64,000 bases of DNA from Bacteroides cutis (GTDB lineage: Bacteria; Bacteroidota; Bacteroidia; Bacteroidales; Bacteroidaceae), in contig NZ_OEST01000009.1 of NCBI RefSeq assembly GCF_900241005.1, positions 31,522 to 95,521 of the forward strand, read 5' to 3'. The notes beneath the pieces were generated by a model. That model did no database searches. It worked only from the letters and a program-made list of their open reading frames with translations, and was not told where the DNA came from. Made by a program: the position numbers and the translations under genes. Positions 9,943 through 18,459 of this stretch are shown piece after piece; the first letter of the stretch is position 1; each line of letters starts with the position of its first letter.

Positions 9943-10590
9943 AAACTTATTTTATCTTTTCTATCAGATATTCATGCATTCTTCCTCTTACATACGATGA
10001 TACATTGAATATAGTTACTTCACAAGAATACTTTATTTATGATATTACATTCGGGTATAAATCGAGTATCCGATTGGACTTTATAAAGGAGAACGGTAAT
10101 TCAGTCAATATAGGTTCGTAGTGAAGAAATACAGGCTATAATGTATCAACTATATAATTATCATCTCAATGAAAATATATGCTAAAATAATTAATATTCT
10201 ATAAGACTGATACTACTGTCCATCGGCATATGTATTTCTATAACAAAGAATATATCTACGGACTATTTATTAAATATTTCATATATAAAAGATATATTTA
10301 TCGACAAACAAGAGATATATACCGATATTTTTGTATATTTCATAGATATATTACAAGAAAAATAAAGTATATATATTTATATCCAAATCTTTTTAAATAG
10401 TTAAATAATATAAATACAGTAAGAATATGTTTATTTTCCTTTCATTATTTAACTGATCTTAATATATTTGTACCGCCTTAAAGTTCTAAATGCATTAGAT
10501 ATTTGAATAAATCAAAAGCCTATGAAGAATAATCTTAAAGAAAAACATTATCGGCATATTCCTTATGCCAAGTTTCCAACCCTTAAGCTC

Positions 10591-10609
10591 ATAAGTTCCA
10601 AGAGAACTT
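10591..10609 (-). repeat. Right copy of 19-bp inverted repeat (recombination-site-like)
   Basis: Reads ATAAGTTCCAAGAGAACTT, the perfect reverse complement of 9924-9942. It lies 112 bp before the radA start. Identity stops abruptly on both sides of the 19 bp, as expected of a functional site rather than a duplicated stretch. Confidence 0.7.
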
Positions 10610-10684
10610 TGTTACATTTCCCCGCATGAGCTTCTTTTCAAAAAGTTTCTTTCCATTCTTCGTACCCTCTGCTATGAAAAATCG

Positions 10685-10692
10685 TACCTTTG
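10685..10692 (+). promoter_or_regulatory. -7 element for radA
   Basis: TACCTTTG is a full match to TAnnTTTG and lies 28 bp before the radA ATG, giving a short leader. No TTTG is present at the -33 position, so the upstream half of the promoter is weak or absent. It lies outside the candidate invertible segment, so radA should keep this promoter in either orientation. Confidence 0.45.
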
Positions 10693-10720
10693 GCAATCAT
10701 TATTCAATGGATACTCAACT

Positions 10721-12088
10721 ATGGCTAAAGAAAAGACGGTTTATGTGTGCAGTAATTGCGGACAAGAATCTCCCAAATGGATAGGCAAATGCCCGTCATG
10801 TGGAGAGTGGAACACATATGTAGAAGAGATTGTACGAAAAGAGATAGTAACCAAACGCCCCATATCGGGTATAGAAACAGTTAAACCAAAGCCTGTAACA
10901 TTCAATGAAATCATAGCTGATGAAGAACCGCGTATCAATCTGCATGACGCTGAACTGAACCGCGTACTGGGTGGCGGATTGGTACAAGGTTCTTTGGTAC
11001 TGATTGGTGGTGAACCGGGTATTGGAAAGTCGACTTTAGTACTACAAACCGTACTTCATATTCCTGAAAAACGTATTCTCTATATATCCGGTGAAGAAAG
11101 TGCCCGCCAGCTTAAATTGCGCGCCGATCGCCTGACAAACACCTCCAGTGACTGTCTCATTGTCTGTGAAACATCCCTCGAACAGATTTATGTGCATATC
11201 AAAAATACACATCCAGACTTGGTTATCATTGACTCCATCCAGACTATTTCCACTGAAACGCTCGAATCTTCTCCGGGCAGTATTGCCCAGGTCAGGGAAT
11301 GCTCCGCCTCTATTCTCCGTTTTGCCAAAGAGACGCATATACCGGTCATTTTAATCGGACATATCAATAAAGAAGGTAGTATTGCCGGCCCTAAAGTACT
11401 GGAACATATTGTCGATACTGTTCTTCAGTTCGAAGGCGACCAACATTACATGTACCGCATTCTGCGCAGTATCAAGAACCGCTTTGGAAGTACTGCGGAA
11501 CTGGGTATTTATGAAATGCGACAAGACGGATTGCGACAAGTAAGTAATCCATCCGAACTTCTATTAAGTCAAGACCATGAAGGTATGAGCGGCGTAGCTA
11601 TAGCTTCCGCTATTGAAGGCATCCGCCCATTCCTCATCGAAACGCAGGCACTGGTCAGCAGTGCAGTATACGGCAACCCGCAACGTTCTGCCACCGGTTT
11701 CGATATCCGTCGAATGAACATGTTACTGGCTGTACTGGAAAAGCGTGTAGGTTTTAAGCTTGCACAAAAAGACGTATTTCTCAATATTGCCGGAGGATTG
11801 AAAGTAAATGATCCCGCCATCGACCTTGCCGTCATCAGTGCTATCTTATCGAGTAATATGGATGCGGCAATAGAACCGGAAATATGTATGGCAGGAGAAA
11901 TCGGCCTTTCAGGAGAAATCCGTCCGGTAAACCGCATTGAACAACGTATCGGTGAAGCGGAAAAACTCGGCTTCAAGCGGTTTATATTACCGAAGTATAA
12001 TTTACAAGGGCTGAATAGCGCAAAATTAAAAATAGAGTTAGTACCGGTGCGGAAAGTAGAAGAAGCATTCAGAACACTATTCGGATGA
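10721..12088 (+). CDS. radA: DNA repair protein RadA
   Basis: The protein has 455 residues, the normal length for RadA. It has an N-terminal C4 zinc finger (CSNCG at 10-14, CPSCG at 24-28), a Walker A box GGEPGIGKST at 96-105, the RadA-specific KNRFG motif at 252-256, and a C-terminal Lon-like domain (DPAIDLAVISAILSS, GEIGLSGEIRPV). RadA is a RecA-related ATPase that drives branch migration of recombination intermediates in the cytoplasm. The following FAD-protein gene starts 25 bp downstream on the same strand. Confidence 0.97.
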   Translation: MAKEKTVYVCSNCGQESPKWIGKCPSCGEWNTYVEEIVRKEIVTKRPISGIETVKPKPVTFNEIIADEEPRINLHDAELNRVLGGGLVQGSLVLIGGEPGIGKSTLVLQTVLHIPEKRILYISGEESARQLKLRADRLTNTSSDCLIVCETSLEQIYVHIKNTHPDLVIIDSIQTISTETLESSPGSIAQVRECSASILRFAKETHIPVILIGHINKEGSIAGPKVLEHIVDTVLQFEGDQHYMYRILRSIKNRFGSTAELGIYEMRQDGLRQVSNPSELLLSQDHEGMSGVAIASAIEGIRPFLIETQALVSSAVYGNPQRSATGFDIRRMNMLLAVLEKRVGFKLAQKDVFLNIAGGLKVNDPAIDLAVISAILSSNMDAAIEPEICMAGEIGLSGEIRPVNRIEQRIGEAEKLGFKRFILPKYNLQGLNSAKLKIELVPVRKVEEAFRTLFG

Positions 12089-12113
12089 TTTTTATCTCTA
12101 AAGACAAAGAACT

Positions 12114-13736
12114 ATGATACAAGAATACCAACTCCGTGTATTGCCCGAAATAGCGGCAAACGAACAACGCCTGAAAGAATATCTCGTTTTGGAAAAAGGA
12201 TTAAATTTACAGGCTATTACCGCAACACGTATACTGAAGCGGAGTATCGATGCACGCCAACGAACCATCTTCGTTAATCTTAGCGTACGTGCTTACATCA
12301 ATGAACTGCCGAAAGAAAACGAATACCAACCTATTATATATAATAATGTGGAAAGAAAACCACAAGTCATAATAGTAGGTGCCGGTCCCGGAGGACTGTT
12401 TGCCGCATTGCGGCTTATCGAACTTGGCCTGCGTCCTGTCATCGTGGAGCGGGGTAAGAATGTGCGTGACCGTAAAAAAGACCTTGCCCTGATCGGACGA
12501 GAACAAACCGTGAACCCGGAATCCAACTACAGTTTCGGAGAAGGTGGCGCCGGAGCCTATTCAGACGGAAAGCTTTATACCCGCAGCAAAAAGCGCGGAA
12601 ATGTGGACAAGATACTGAACGTATTCTGCCAACATGGCGCCTCAACTGCCATACTCGTAGACGCCCATCCACATATAGGTACAGATAAATTGCCGCGTGT
12701 CATTGAAAACATGCGGAATACAATCATCGAATGTGGCGGAGAGGTACACTTCGAGACCCGTATGGATGCTTTGATCATTGAAGGCGACGAAGTGAAAGGC
12801 ATCGAAACCAATACCGGAAAAACCATCCTTGGCCCCGTTGTCCTGGCAACCGGCCATTCTGCCAGAGACGTTTATCGCTGGTTGGCCACCAACCAAGTAG
12901 AGATTGAAGCCAAAGGGATTGCCGTGGGGGTCCGTTTGGAACATCCCGCCGATCTGATAGACCGGATACAATATCACAATCGCAACGGACGGGGCAAATA
13001 CCTGCCTGCCGCTGAATACAGTTTCGTAAACCAAGTAGACGGACGAGGTGTATACAGCTTCTGTATGTGTCCGGGTGGTTTCGTAGTTCCTGCCGCCAGC
13101 GGTCCACAGCAAATTGTAGTCAACGGCATGAGTCCCAGTAGCCGCGGTTCCCGTTGGAGTAACTCAGGAATGGTAGTGGAACTCCGTCCGGAGGACTTAA
13201 ATGACCAAGAATTAAAAATTGACAACAAGGAATTAACTATGCAGCATGAAAGCACAGTACATTCCCAATCTTCCATTCTCAATGCCCAATTAAACATGAT
13301 GTTCTTCCAGGAGGCCCTGGAACGTCTTTGTTGGCAGCAAGGCAATATGAAACAAACGGCACCCGCACAACGAATGACTGATTTCACCCAAAAAAAACTT
13401 AGTTACGATCTCCCTGAGAGTTCATACGCACCGGGGCTGGTTTCTTCTCCCTTGCACTTCTGGATGCCGTCATTCATAGCTAACCGGTTAAGTAAAGGTT
13501 TCCAGCAATTCGGAAAGTACAGTCACGGTTTTCTGACAAACGAGGCAATCCTGATAGGAGTAGAGACAAGGACTTCCGCCCCAGTCCGCATACTGCGAGA
13601 TAAAGAAACCTTGCAACACATCCGGCTGAAAGGTCTGTTCCCTTGTGGAGAGGGAGCAGGATACGCCGGAGGTATTGTATCAGCAGGTATCGATGGAGAA
13701 CGATGTGCGGAAGCTGTTAAAGCTTACATGATTTAG
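12114..13736 (+). CDS. FAD-dependent dehydrogenase (COG2509-type)
   Basis: The protein has 540 residues. An N-terminal segment of about 80 residues precedes a dinucleotide-binding motif GAGPGG (89-94), then ERGKNVRDRKKDL and the block NPESNYSFGEGGAGAYSDGK typical of this uncharacterised FAD oxidoreductase family. A C-terminal FAD motif GLFPCGEGAGYAGGI is also present. The substrate is unknown. Residues about 363-396 (LNDQELKIDNKEL and following) form a low-complexity hydrophilic insert. Its DNA contains AGAATTAAAAATTGA, identical to part of the intergenic repeat at 39362-39449, so a repeat may have been captured in frame. The stop overlaps the stop of the convergent flavodoxin gene by 4 nt. 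Confidence 0.85.
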   Translation: MIQEYQLRVLPEIAANEQRLKEYLVLEKGLNLQAITATRILKRSIDARQRTIFVNLSVRAYINELPKENEYQPIIYNNVERKPQVIIVGAGPGGLFAALRLIELGLRPVIVERGKNVRDRKKDLALIGREQTVNPESNYSFGEGGAGAYSDGKLYTRSKKRGNVDKILNVFCQHGASTAILVDAHPHIGTDKLPRVIENMRNTIIECGGEVHFETRMDALIIEGDEVKGIETNTGKTILGPVVLATGHSARDVYRWLATNQVEIEAKGIAVGVRLEHPADLIDRIQYHNRNGRGKYLPAAEYSFVNQVDGRGVYSFCMCPGGFVVPAASGPQQIVVNGMSPSSRGSRWSNSGMVVELRPEDLNDQELKIDNKELTMQHESTVHSQSSILNAQLNMMFFQEALERLCWQQGNMKQTAPAQRMTDFTQKKLSYDLPESSYAPGLVSSPLHFWMPSFIANRLSKGFQQFGKYSHGFLTNEAILIGVETRTSAPVRILRDKETLQHIRLKGLFPCGEGAGYAGGIVSAGIDGERCAEAVKAYMI

Positions 13737-14236
13737 AACTCTTTCTTTAATAGTACGCACCACTCCTTAATACGTCTATCAGTCATCTTCGACTGGTTCT
13801 CGATATCAATCACCAGTCCGCACCATTTGCCGTCGCGCAGAGCCCTGGACTGATTGAAAGAATAATCATCCGTAGGAGTAAAGCCTACGAGAACAGCCCC
13901 CGCTTTCTCGAAGGCTTCTCCCAAGATACCTAAACCATCAGCAAAATTATCGGGATAATTCACCTGATCGCCCAATCCGAACAGAGCGACCTTCTTTCCT
14001 TTCAAGTCCAGCGCCTCCAGTTCGGGTATCAACTCGTCCCAATAAGTCGGCAATTCACCGTCAAACCAAGTAGATACACCGATTATCAAGTCTTCATACG
14101 CTTCGAAGTCGTTTCCCCACGCTTTCTCTACCGGAATTATATCCATATTCTCCGCACCGAACGTCTCGCGGATTTTTTTCGCTATCTGTGAAGTTTTCAC
14201 GGCATTAGCCGAATAAAACAATCCTATCTTCTTCAT
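13733..14236 (-). CDS. fldA: Flavodoxin
   Basis: The protein has 167 residues from the ATG at 14236. It starts MKKIGLFYSANAVKTSQIAK, with the FMN phosphate-binding loop near the N-terminus (a variant of the usual T/S-rich loop). It contains GVSTWFDGELPTYWDE and a second loop FGLGDQVNYPDNFADG (about 90-105) that bind the isoalloxazine ring, as in long-chain flavodoxins. It is a small cytoplasmic electron carrier. The open frame continues upstream into the E1 gene in another frame, but that part has no family similarity. It lies 22 bp after the E1 stop and may be cotranscribed with the 2-oxoacid dehydrogenase genes. Confidence 0.94.
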   Translation of the reverse strand: MKKIGLFYSANAVKTSQIAKKIRETFGAENMDIIPVEKAWGNDFEAYEDLIIGVSTWFDGELPTYWDELIPELEALDLKGKKVALFGLGDQVNYPDNFADGLGILGEAFEKAGAVLVGFTPTDDYSFNQSRALRDGKWCGLVIDIENQSKMTDRRIKEWCVLLKKEF

Positions 14237-14258
14237 ACTGTTTACTTTTTTATAGTTA

Positions 14259-16295
14259 TTAGAATTCCAATAACTTTTTAGCAGCTTCATAAATCTTGTC
14301 TCCATCCGGCAGAATGGCACGTTCCAATACCGGGTGGAAACCCACCGGGGTAAAGGTAGCCCCAACCCGCTGAACCGGCGCATCCAGATACTTGAACAAA
14401 TCGGAACCGATACTTGCAGCAATCTCGCCGCCAAAACCGGCAAACACCTTATCCTCGTGTACCACCAACGCCTTACTTGTCTTTTTCACCGACTCGTAAA
14501 TTGTCTCCTTATCCAGCGGTATCAAAGAACGTATATCGATGACTTCCACACTCCATCTGCCCTCTTTCTCCAAGCGTTCCGCCACATTCAGGCAGAAATG
14601 GGTAGTATTACCATAAGTAATGATACTCAAGTCGGAACCTTCCCGGCGGATGCGTGCCTTTCCAAAGGGGACTTCAAAGTCTTCGGGAACGACGGTTGCC
14701 GCATCTACCGAGTTATACAATGCCTTCGGCTCAAGGAACAAAGTAAATCCACGCGAGCGCATACTTGTACGTAACAATCCCGCAGCATCATCGGCAAAAG
14801 ACGGACACACAATCCTTGCACCGGGCAAAGTGGCCAAAGCTCCCTCGATATTTTGCGAGTGATACAAACCGCCACCGATATACCCACCGGAAGCCAGGCG
14901 CAAAGTCACATTCGGAACGAACTTACCATTACTGCGCCAATACTCATGCGTACACTCCACATATTGCTCCACAGCAGGCCAAAAGTAATCGGCAAACTCC
15001 GCGCCCTCTATCACTACACGTATTTTGGGGTCGTAACGGCTCATGCCGTTTGCTGTTCCCACGATATAATCCTCAGCGATAGGCGCACTGAACACACGGG
15101 CTTCCCCAAACTCCTGTTGCATGCCTTTCGTCACATTGAACACGCCCCCCTTATCCTTATTGGCAACATCCTGCCCCCAGATAAAGGTATCCGGATTATG
15201 ACGGAACTCCGCTTTCAACGTCTCATTGATAGCGTTCACCAAGAACTTCTTCTCACCCTCCGTCTCGTTGTGCGTTCCATCCTTATACTTCCTGGGCTCA
15301 TACGGTTCGGGAAGTACATAGTCAAAAATGGTTTTCGGGTCAGGATCCGGCGCAGCAAGCGCTTTACGGTTTGCAGCAGACAAGTCTTTTCTGGCTTTTT
15401 CTTCTATCGTTTTCAATTCCTCTTCAGTAAGACGTTTGTAGCGCAACAACATCCGGCGAAACTTCATCAATGGATCAGCTGCCTTCACGTATGCCAATTC
15501 TCCCTCATCCCGGTACAAGGTATGTTTGTCCGAATTAGAGTGCGAACCGATACGGACACAGTTGGCATGTACAATGACCGGATTGCGATTGAGCAACGCA
15601 TACTCTTTGGCTTCTGTCATGGCATTCATCGAATCGAACACATCCTTGCCGTTGCAGTGAATGATTTTCAAATTCTTGAAGCCCGAGAAATTGTCGGCAA
15701 CCTTACGTGCAGCCGTCTGATCTTTCTTCGGGACAGAAATGCCGTAACCATTATCTTGCCAGACAAAGATTACCGGTAGTCGTTCCAGACTGGCACCATT
15801 GACCGCTTCATACACAAATCCTTCGGAAGAAGCCGACTCGCCGTGCGAAGTAATAACCACCCCCTTGTGACCATAGTAAACCATGGCACGTGCCACACCG
15901 GCCGCATGCAGATCGTGTGTCCCCGTAGCCGAAGATATGTTCTCGATATGCCATTCGGGTTTCGCAAAATGGTTGGACATATGCCGTCCACCACTACCTG
16001 GGTCAGTAGCCTTAGAAATACCGTTCAATATCAGTTCTTCCACAGTCATTCCGGCAGAAAGAGCCGTCAGCATATCACGGTAATAAGGGAAGAGGAAATC
16101 TTCGCCTTTAGTAAATATCTGCCCCATAGCCAGCTGGATACCATCGTGTCCGGCATAAGGAGCATGATAAGACCAGCCCAGGGATTGTAACAAATAAGAT
16201 GGGGCCTTTTCGTCCAGTGCACGCCCCAAAGTCATCAGGTAATACCACTTCTTCAGGGTTTCCACATCCGTGGTCTTTATATCATATTTCTTCAT
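14259..16295 (-). CDS. 2-oxoacid dehydrogenase E1, fused alpha and beta subunits
   Basis: The protein has 678 residues. The N-terminal half is E1 alpha-like: GRALDEKAPSYLLQSLGWSYHAPYAGHDG, a thiamine diphosphate/Mg region HGESASSEGFVYEAVN (about 150-170) and WQDNGYGIS. The C-terminal half (from about 345) is E1 beta-like: GQDVANKDKGGVFNVTKG, FSAPIAEDYIVGTANG, and the transketolase C-terminal domain near the end. It would decarboxylate a 2-oxoacid and acylate the lipoyl group of E2. Fused alpha-beta E1 enzymes are common in Bacteroidetes; pyruvate versus branched-chain oxoacids cannot be decided here. The gene is 19 bp downstream of E2. Confidence 0.92.
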   Translation of the reverse strand: MKKYDIKTTDVETLKKWYYLMTLGRALDEKAPSYLLQSLGWSYHAPYAGHDGIQLAMGQIFTKGEDFLFPYYRDMLTALSAGMTVEELILNGISKATDPGSGGRHMSNHFAKPEWHIENISSATGTHDLHAAGVARAMVYYGHKGVVITSHGESASSEGFVYEAVNGASLERLPVIFVWQDNGYGISVPKKDQTAARKVADNFSGFKNLKIIHCNGKDVFDSMNAMTEAKEYALLNRNPVIVHANCVRIGSHSNSDKHTLYRDEGELAYVKAADPLMKFRRMLLRYKRLTEEELKTIEEKARKDLSAANRKALAAPDPDPKTIFDYVLPEPYEPRKYKDGTHNETEGEKKFLVNAINETLKAEFRHNPDTFIWGQDVANKDKGGVFNVTKGMQQEFGEARVFSAPIAEDYIVGTANGMSRYDPKIRVVIEGAEFADYFWPAVEQYVECTHEYWRSNGKFVPNVTLRLASGGYIGGGLYHSQNIEGALATLPGARIVCPSFADDAAGLLRTSMRSRGFTLFLEPKALYNSVDAATVVPEDFEVPFGKARIRREGSDLSIITYGNTTHFCLNVAERLEKEGRWSVEVIDIRSLIPLDKETIYESVKKTSKALVVHEDKVFAGFGGEIAASIGSDLFKYLDAPVQRVGATFTPVGFHPVLERAILPDGDKIYEAAKKLLEF

Positions 16296-16314
16296 GATGT
16301 GATTGTTTTAATGT

Positions 16315-17640
16315 TTATTCTTTCCAGTTTTCAAGGTACTCTTTAATGAAGTAGAGGAATTTTCCTCCCAACGAACCATCCACCACCCGGTGGTCGTAAG
16401 ACAAAGACAGATACATCTTGTGGCGGATAGCTATCACATCCCCCTCGGGAGTCTCGATAACCGCCGGTTTTTTCTCAATCACCCCTACTCCCAAAATCGC
16501 CACTTGCGGCTGGTTGATGATAGGCGTACCGAACAAAGACTTGAACGTACCGAAGTTGGTGATCGTAAACGTACCTCCGGAGATATCGTCCGGCATCAAT
16601 TTGTTGATACGGGCTTTGCCGGCAAGCCCGTCAATGGAGATTGCCAATCCGTTCAGGTTCAGCCGGTCTGCATCATGTACCACCGGAACTATCAGGTTAC
16701 CGTCATTCTGCGTCACGGCAATACCGATGTTGACATGCTTCTTATAAAGGATATTATACCCTTCTACCGACACATTCACCTGCGGATAAGCAACCAGCGC
16801 TTTCGCCGTAGCTTCGGTGATGGCAGGCATGTAGGTCAGCTTCACCCCTTCGCGTTTCCGGAAAGCTTCTTTATGCTCTTCGCGCCATTTCACCAGTCTG
16901 GTCATATCCACCTCAACCAGCGTAGTAACGTGTGGAGAGGTATGTTTGGACATCACCATGTGGTCGGCAATCATCCGGCGAACACGATCCATTTCTTTCA
17001 CCTCTACCGACGGATCATTAGGAGCTACGGGACTTTGCTGTGCAGCAGATGATGATACGGTTTCTGAAACAGGTTGAGGAGCAGATTGCGGTTTCGAAGC
17101 AGAAGCACCGGCAGTACCTTGCTGTTTTTGCACGATATACCGTTTGATGTCTTTCTTGCTCAACCGCCCCTGATATCCCGTTCCGGGAACAGTATCCAGT
17201 TCTTCTTTCTGAATTTTTGCCTCGCGAGCCAACTGAAGGACAACAGGAGAATACCAGCGTTCATCATCAGACTTCACAGCCTTAGCCACCGGTTGCCCGG
17301 AAACAGAAGCGGAAACGGATCCAACAGCAGATGTAGATGTAACCGTATCCGCAGCAGATACCCCGGCAGATACTTCTTCCGCAATTTCCTCTTCTTCCCC
17401 GCCAATATCCACCACAGCAACCACCGTACCGACAGCTACCGTATCACCTTCCTTAAACAGGATTTCCACCATCTTTCCAGCTACCGGGGACGGTATCTCG
17501 GCGCTGACTTTGGCAGTATTTACTTCAAACAGCACATCATCCTCTTTGATGACGTCTCCCACTTGTACCGACCAGGAAATAATAGTCCCTTCGGTTATAC
17601 TTTCGCCCAACTTGGGCATCTTTATTTCAAATCTTGACAT
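16315..17640 (-). CDS. 2-oxoacid dehydrogenase E2, lipoyl acyltransferase
   Basis: The protein has 441 residues. Residues 1-78 form a lipoyl domain with the modified lysine in EVNTAKVSAEIPSP (Lys44). An Ala/Ser/Val-rich flexible linker follows. Next come a peripheral-subunit-binding domain (YSPVVLQLAREAKI ... GTGYQGRLSKKDI, about 130-170), a second linker, and the catalytic domain ending with SYDHRVVDGSLGG (His417, Asp421 active site). It transfers the acyl group from lipoyl-lysine to CoA and forms the core of the complex. It is encoded between the lipoate ligase and E1 genes, so the enzyme that lipoylates Lys44 is made from the same transcript. Confidence 0.95.
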   Translation of the reverse strand: MSRFEIKMPKLGESITEGTIISWSVQVGDVIKEDDVLFEVNTAKVSAEIPSPVAGKMVEILFKEGDTVAVGTVVAVVDIGGEEEEIAEEVSAGVSAADTVTSTSAVGSVSASVSGQPVAKAVKSDDERWYSPVVLQLAREAKIQKEELDTVPGTGYQGRLSKKDIKRYIVQKQQGTAGASASKPQSAPQPVSETVSSSAAQQSPVAPNDPSVEVKEMDRVRRMIADHMVMSKHTSPHVTTLVEVDMTRLVKWREEHKEAFRKREGVKLTYMPAITEATAKALVAYPQVNVSVEGYNILYKKHVNIGIAVTQNDGNLIVPVVHDADRLNLNGLAISIDGLAGKARINKLMPDDISGGTFTITNFGTFKSLFGTPIINQPQVAILGVGVIEKKPAVIETPEGDVIAIRHKMYLSLSYDHRVVDGSLGGKFLYFIKEYLENWKE

Positions 17641-17706
17641 ATCGTTAAGTTTTAGGTTTCAGTCCCACTCTCATATAAACAAACATTTAATAAATAAGGT
17701 TTTAAC

Positions 17707-18459
17707 TTAAGTAAAACTTAATATCACCTTATTGAATATCCACTCCTCGCCGGCATACTTCTGCTGCCTTAAACACTCTATCGCCTTTAAATCTTCACCG
17801 GTAAAGCGATATATCGAATTTCCCGCTTCCTCCAGAAACGAATGGAGCAACAACCGCATGAAACGCTTGATGGACATGGCAGGAGACAGTAGTCCGCTGA
17901 GATTAGTCACCTCGCTCGGCACGGAAGGCACGGCATGTACCTTCTTCCGAGAACCCGGCAACCAGTTTTCCTCCTCCGAGTTTCCACGCAAGGCAGCATT
18001 CAGTTTATTCAAGTCTGTGGAATACAGCAAAGTACAATGATACATTACACGGTTCTTATGGATGCACTGAGCACTGCCCGATATCTTCCGTCCACCCACA
18101 TAAATCCCCATCCGCTTATCGGCATAAGCATCAATCCCCATCGTTTCAAGGAAATCGACTGTCCGTTGCAGGTAATATTCAAAGTCTGGACGCTCCACGG
18201 TTTCGATAAAGCTGAGATTGATATTCCCTTCATCATGATAGACCGCACCACCACCCGAGAAACGACGAGCCAACGCAATACCATTCTGCCGGAGATACTC
18301 TTCATCGACCTCTGCCTGTACACTTTGATGTTTCCCTATCACCACCGAAGGCGCAGATTGCCAAAGCATGAAAAAGTTATCCCGTTTCTGTTTCAAAAGA
18401 TATTCCTCTGCTGCCAGATGAAAATGGACATCCGTACAACGGTTGTCTATGCAGAACAT
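17707..18459 (-). CDS. lplA: Lipoate-protein ligase A family protein
   Basis: The protein has 250 residues from the ATG at 18459-18457, starting MFCIDNRCTDVHFHLAAEEYLL. Hallmarks of the LplA/LipB fold are MLWQSAPSVVIGKHQSV, the RRFSGGGAVYHDEGNINLSFI lipoyl-AMP loop (split in practice around RRFSGGG), and DKRMGIYVGGRKISGSAQ. It attaches lipoate to the E2 lipoyl domain. A longer open frame to 18606 exists but lies inside lpdA in another frame. The lpdA stop and this start share a base (TAATG), which points to translational coupling. It is somewhat shorter than E. coli LplA, as for many single-domain ligases. Confidence 0.92.
   Translation of the reverse strand: MFCIDNRCTDVHFHLAAEEYLLKQKRDNFFMLWQSAPSVVIGKHQSVQAEVDEEYLRQNGIALARRFSGGGAVYHDEGNINLSFIETVERPDFEYYLQRTVDFLETMGIDAYADKRMGIYVGGRKISGSAQCIHKNRVMYHCTLLYSTDLNKLNAALRGNSEEENWLPGSRKKVHAVPSVPSEVTNLSGLLSPAMSIKRFMRLLLHSFLEEAGNSIYRFTGEDLKAIECLRQQKYAGEEWIFNKVILSFT

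Larger units (their letters stand above)
9812..10720. promoter_or_regulatory. Long A+T-rich gap between susC and radA, candidate invertible promoter region
   Basis: There is no convincing coding frame in these 909 bp. The region is strongly A+T-rich. Two inverted copies of a 19-bp palindromic site (9924-9942, 10591-10609) bound an inner segment of about 650 bp. Within it, TAnnTTTG -7 boxes occur twice on the plus strand (10326-10333, 10463-10470) and not once on the minus strand, the strand susC would need. A second hairpin (GGCATA-5-TATGCC) is at 10553-10569, next to the right site. Confidence 0.5.

Noticed and set aside
14237..14443. Upstream extension of the flavodoxin frame
   Set aside because: The extra residues overlap the E1 3' end in another frame, and the family begins exactly at MKKIGLFYS.
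14853..15779. 308-codon open frame antisense to the E1 gene
   Set aside because: It lies wholly opposite a clearly conserved E1 gene, is full of Arg, His and Ile without domain features, and has no start signals. It is a shadow caused by codon usage.
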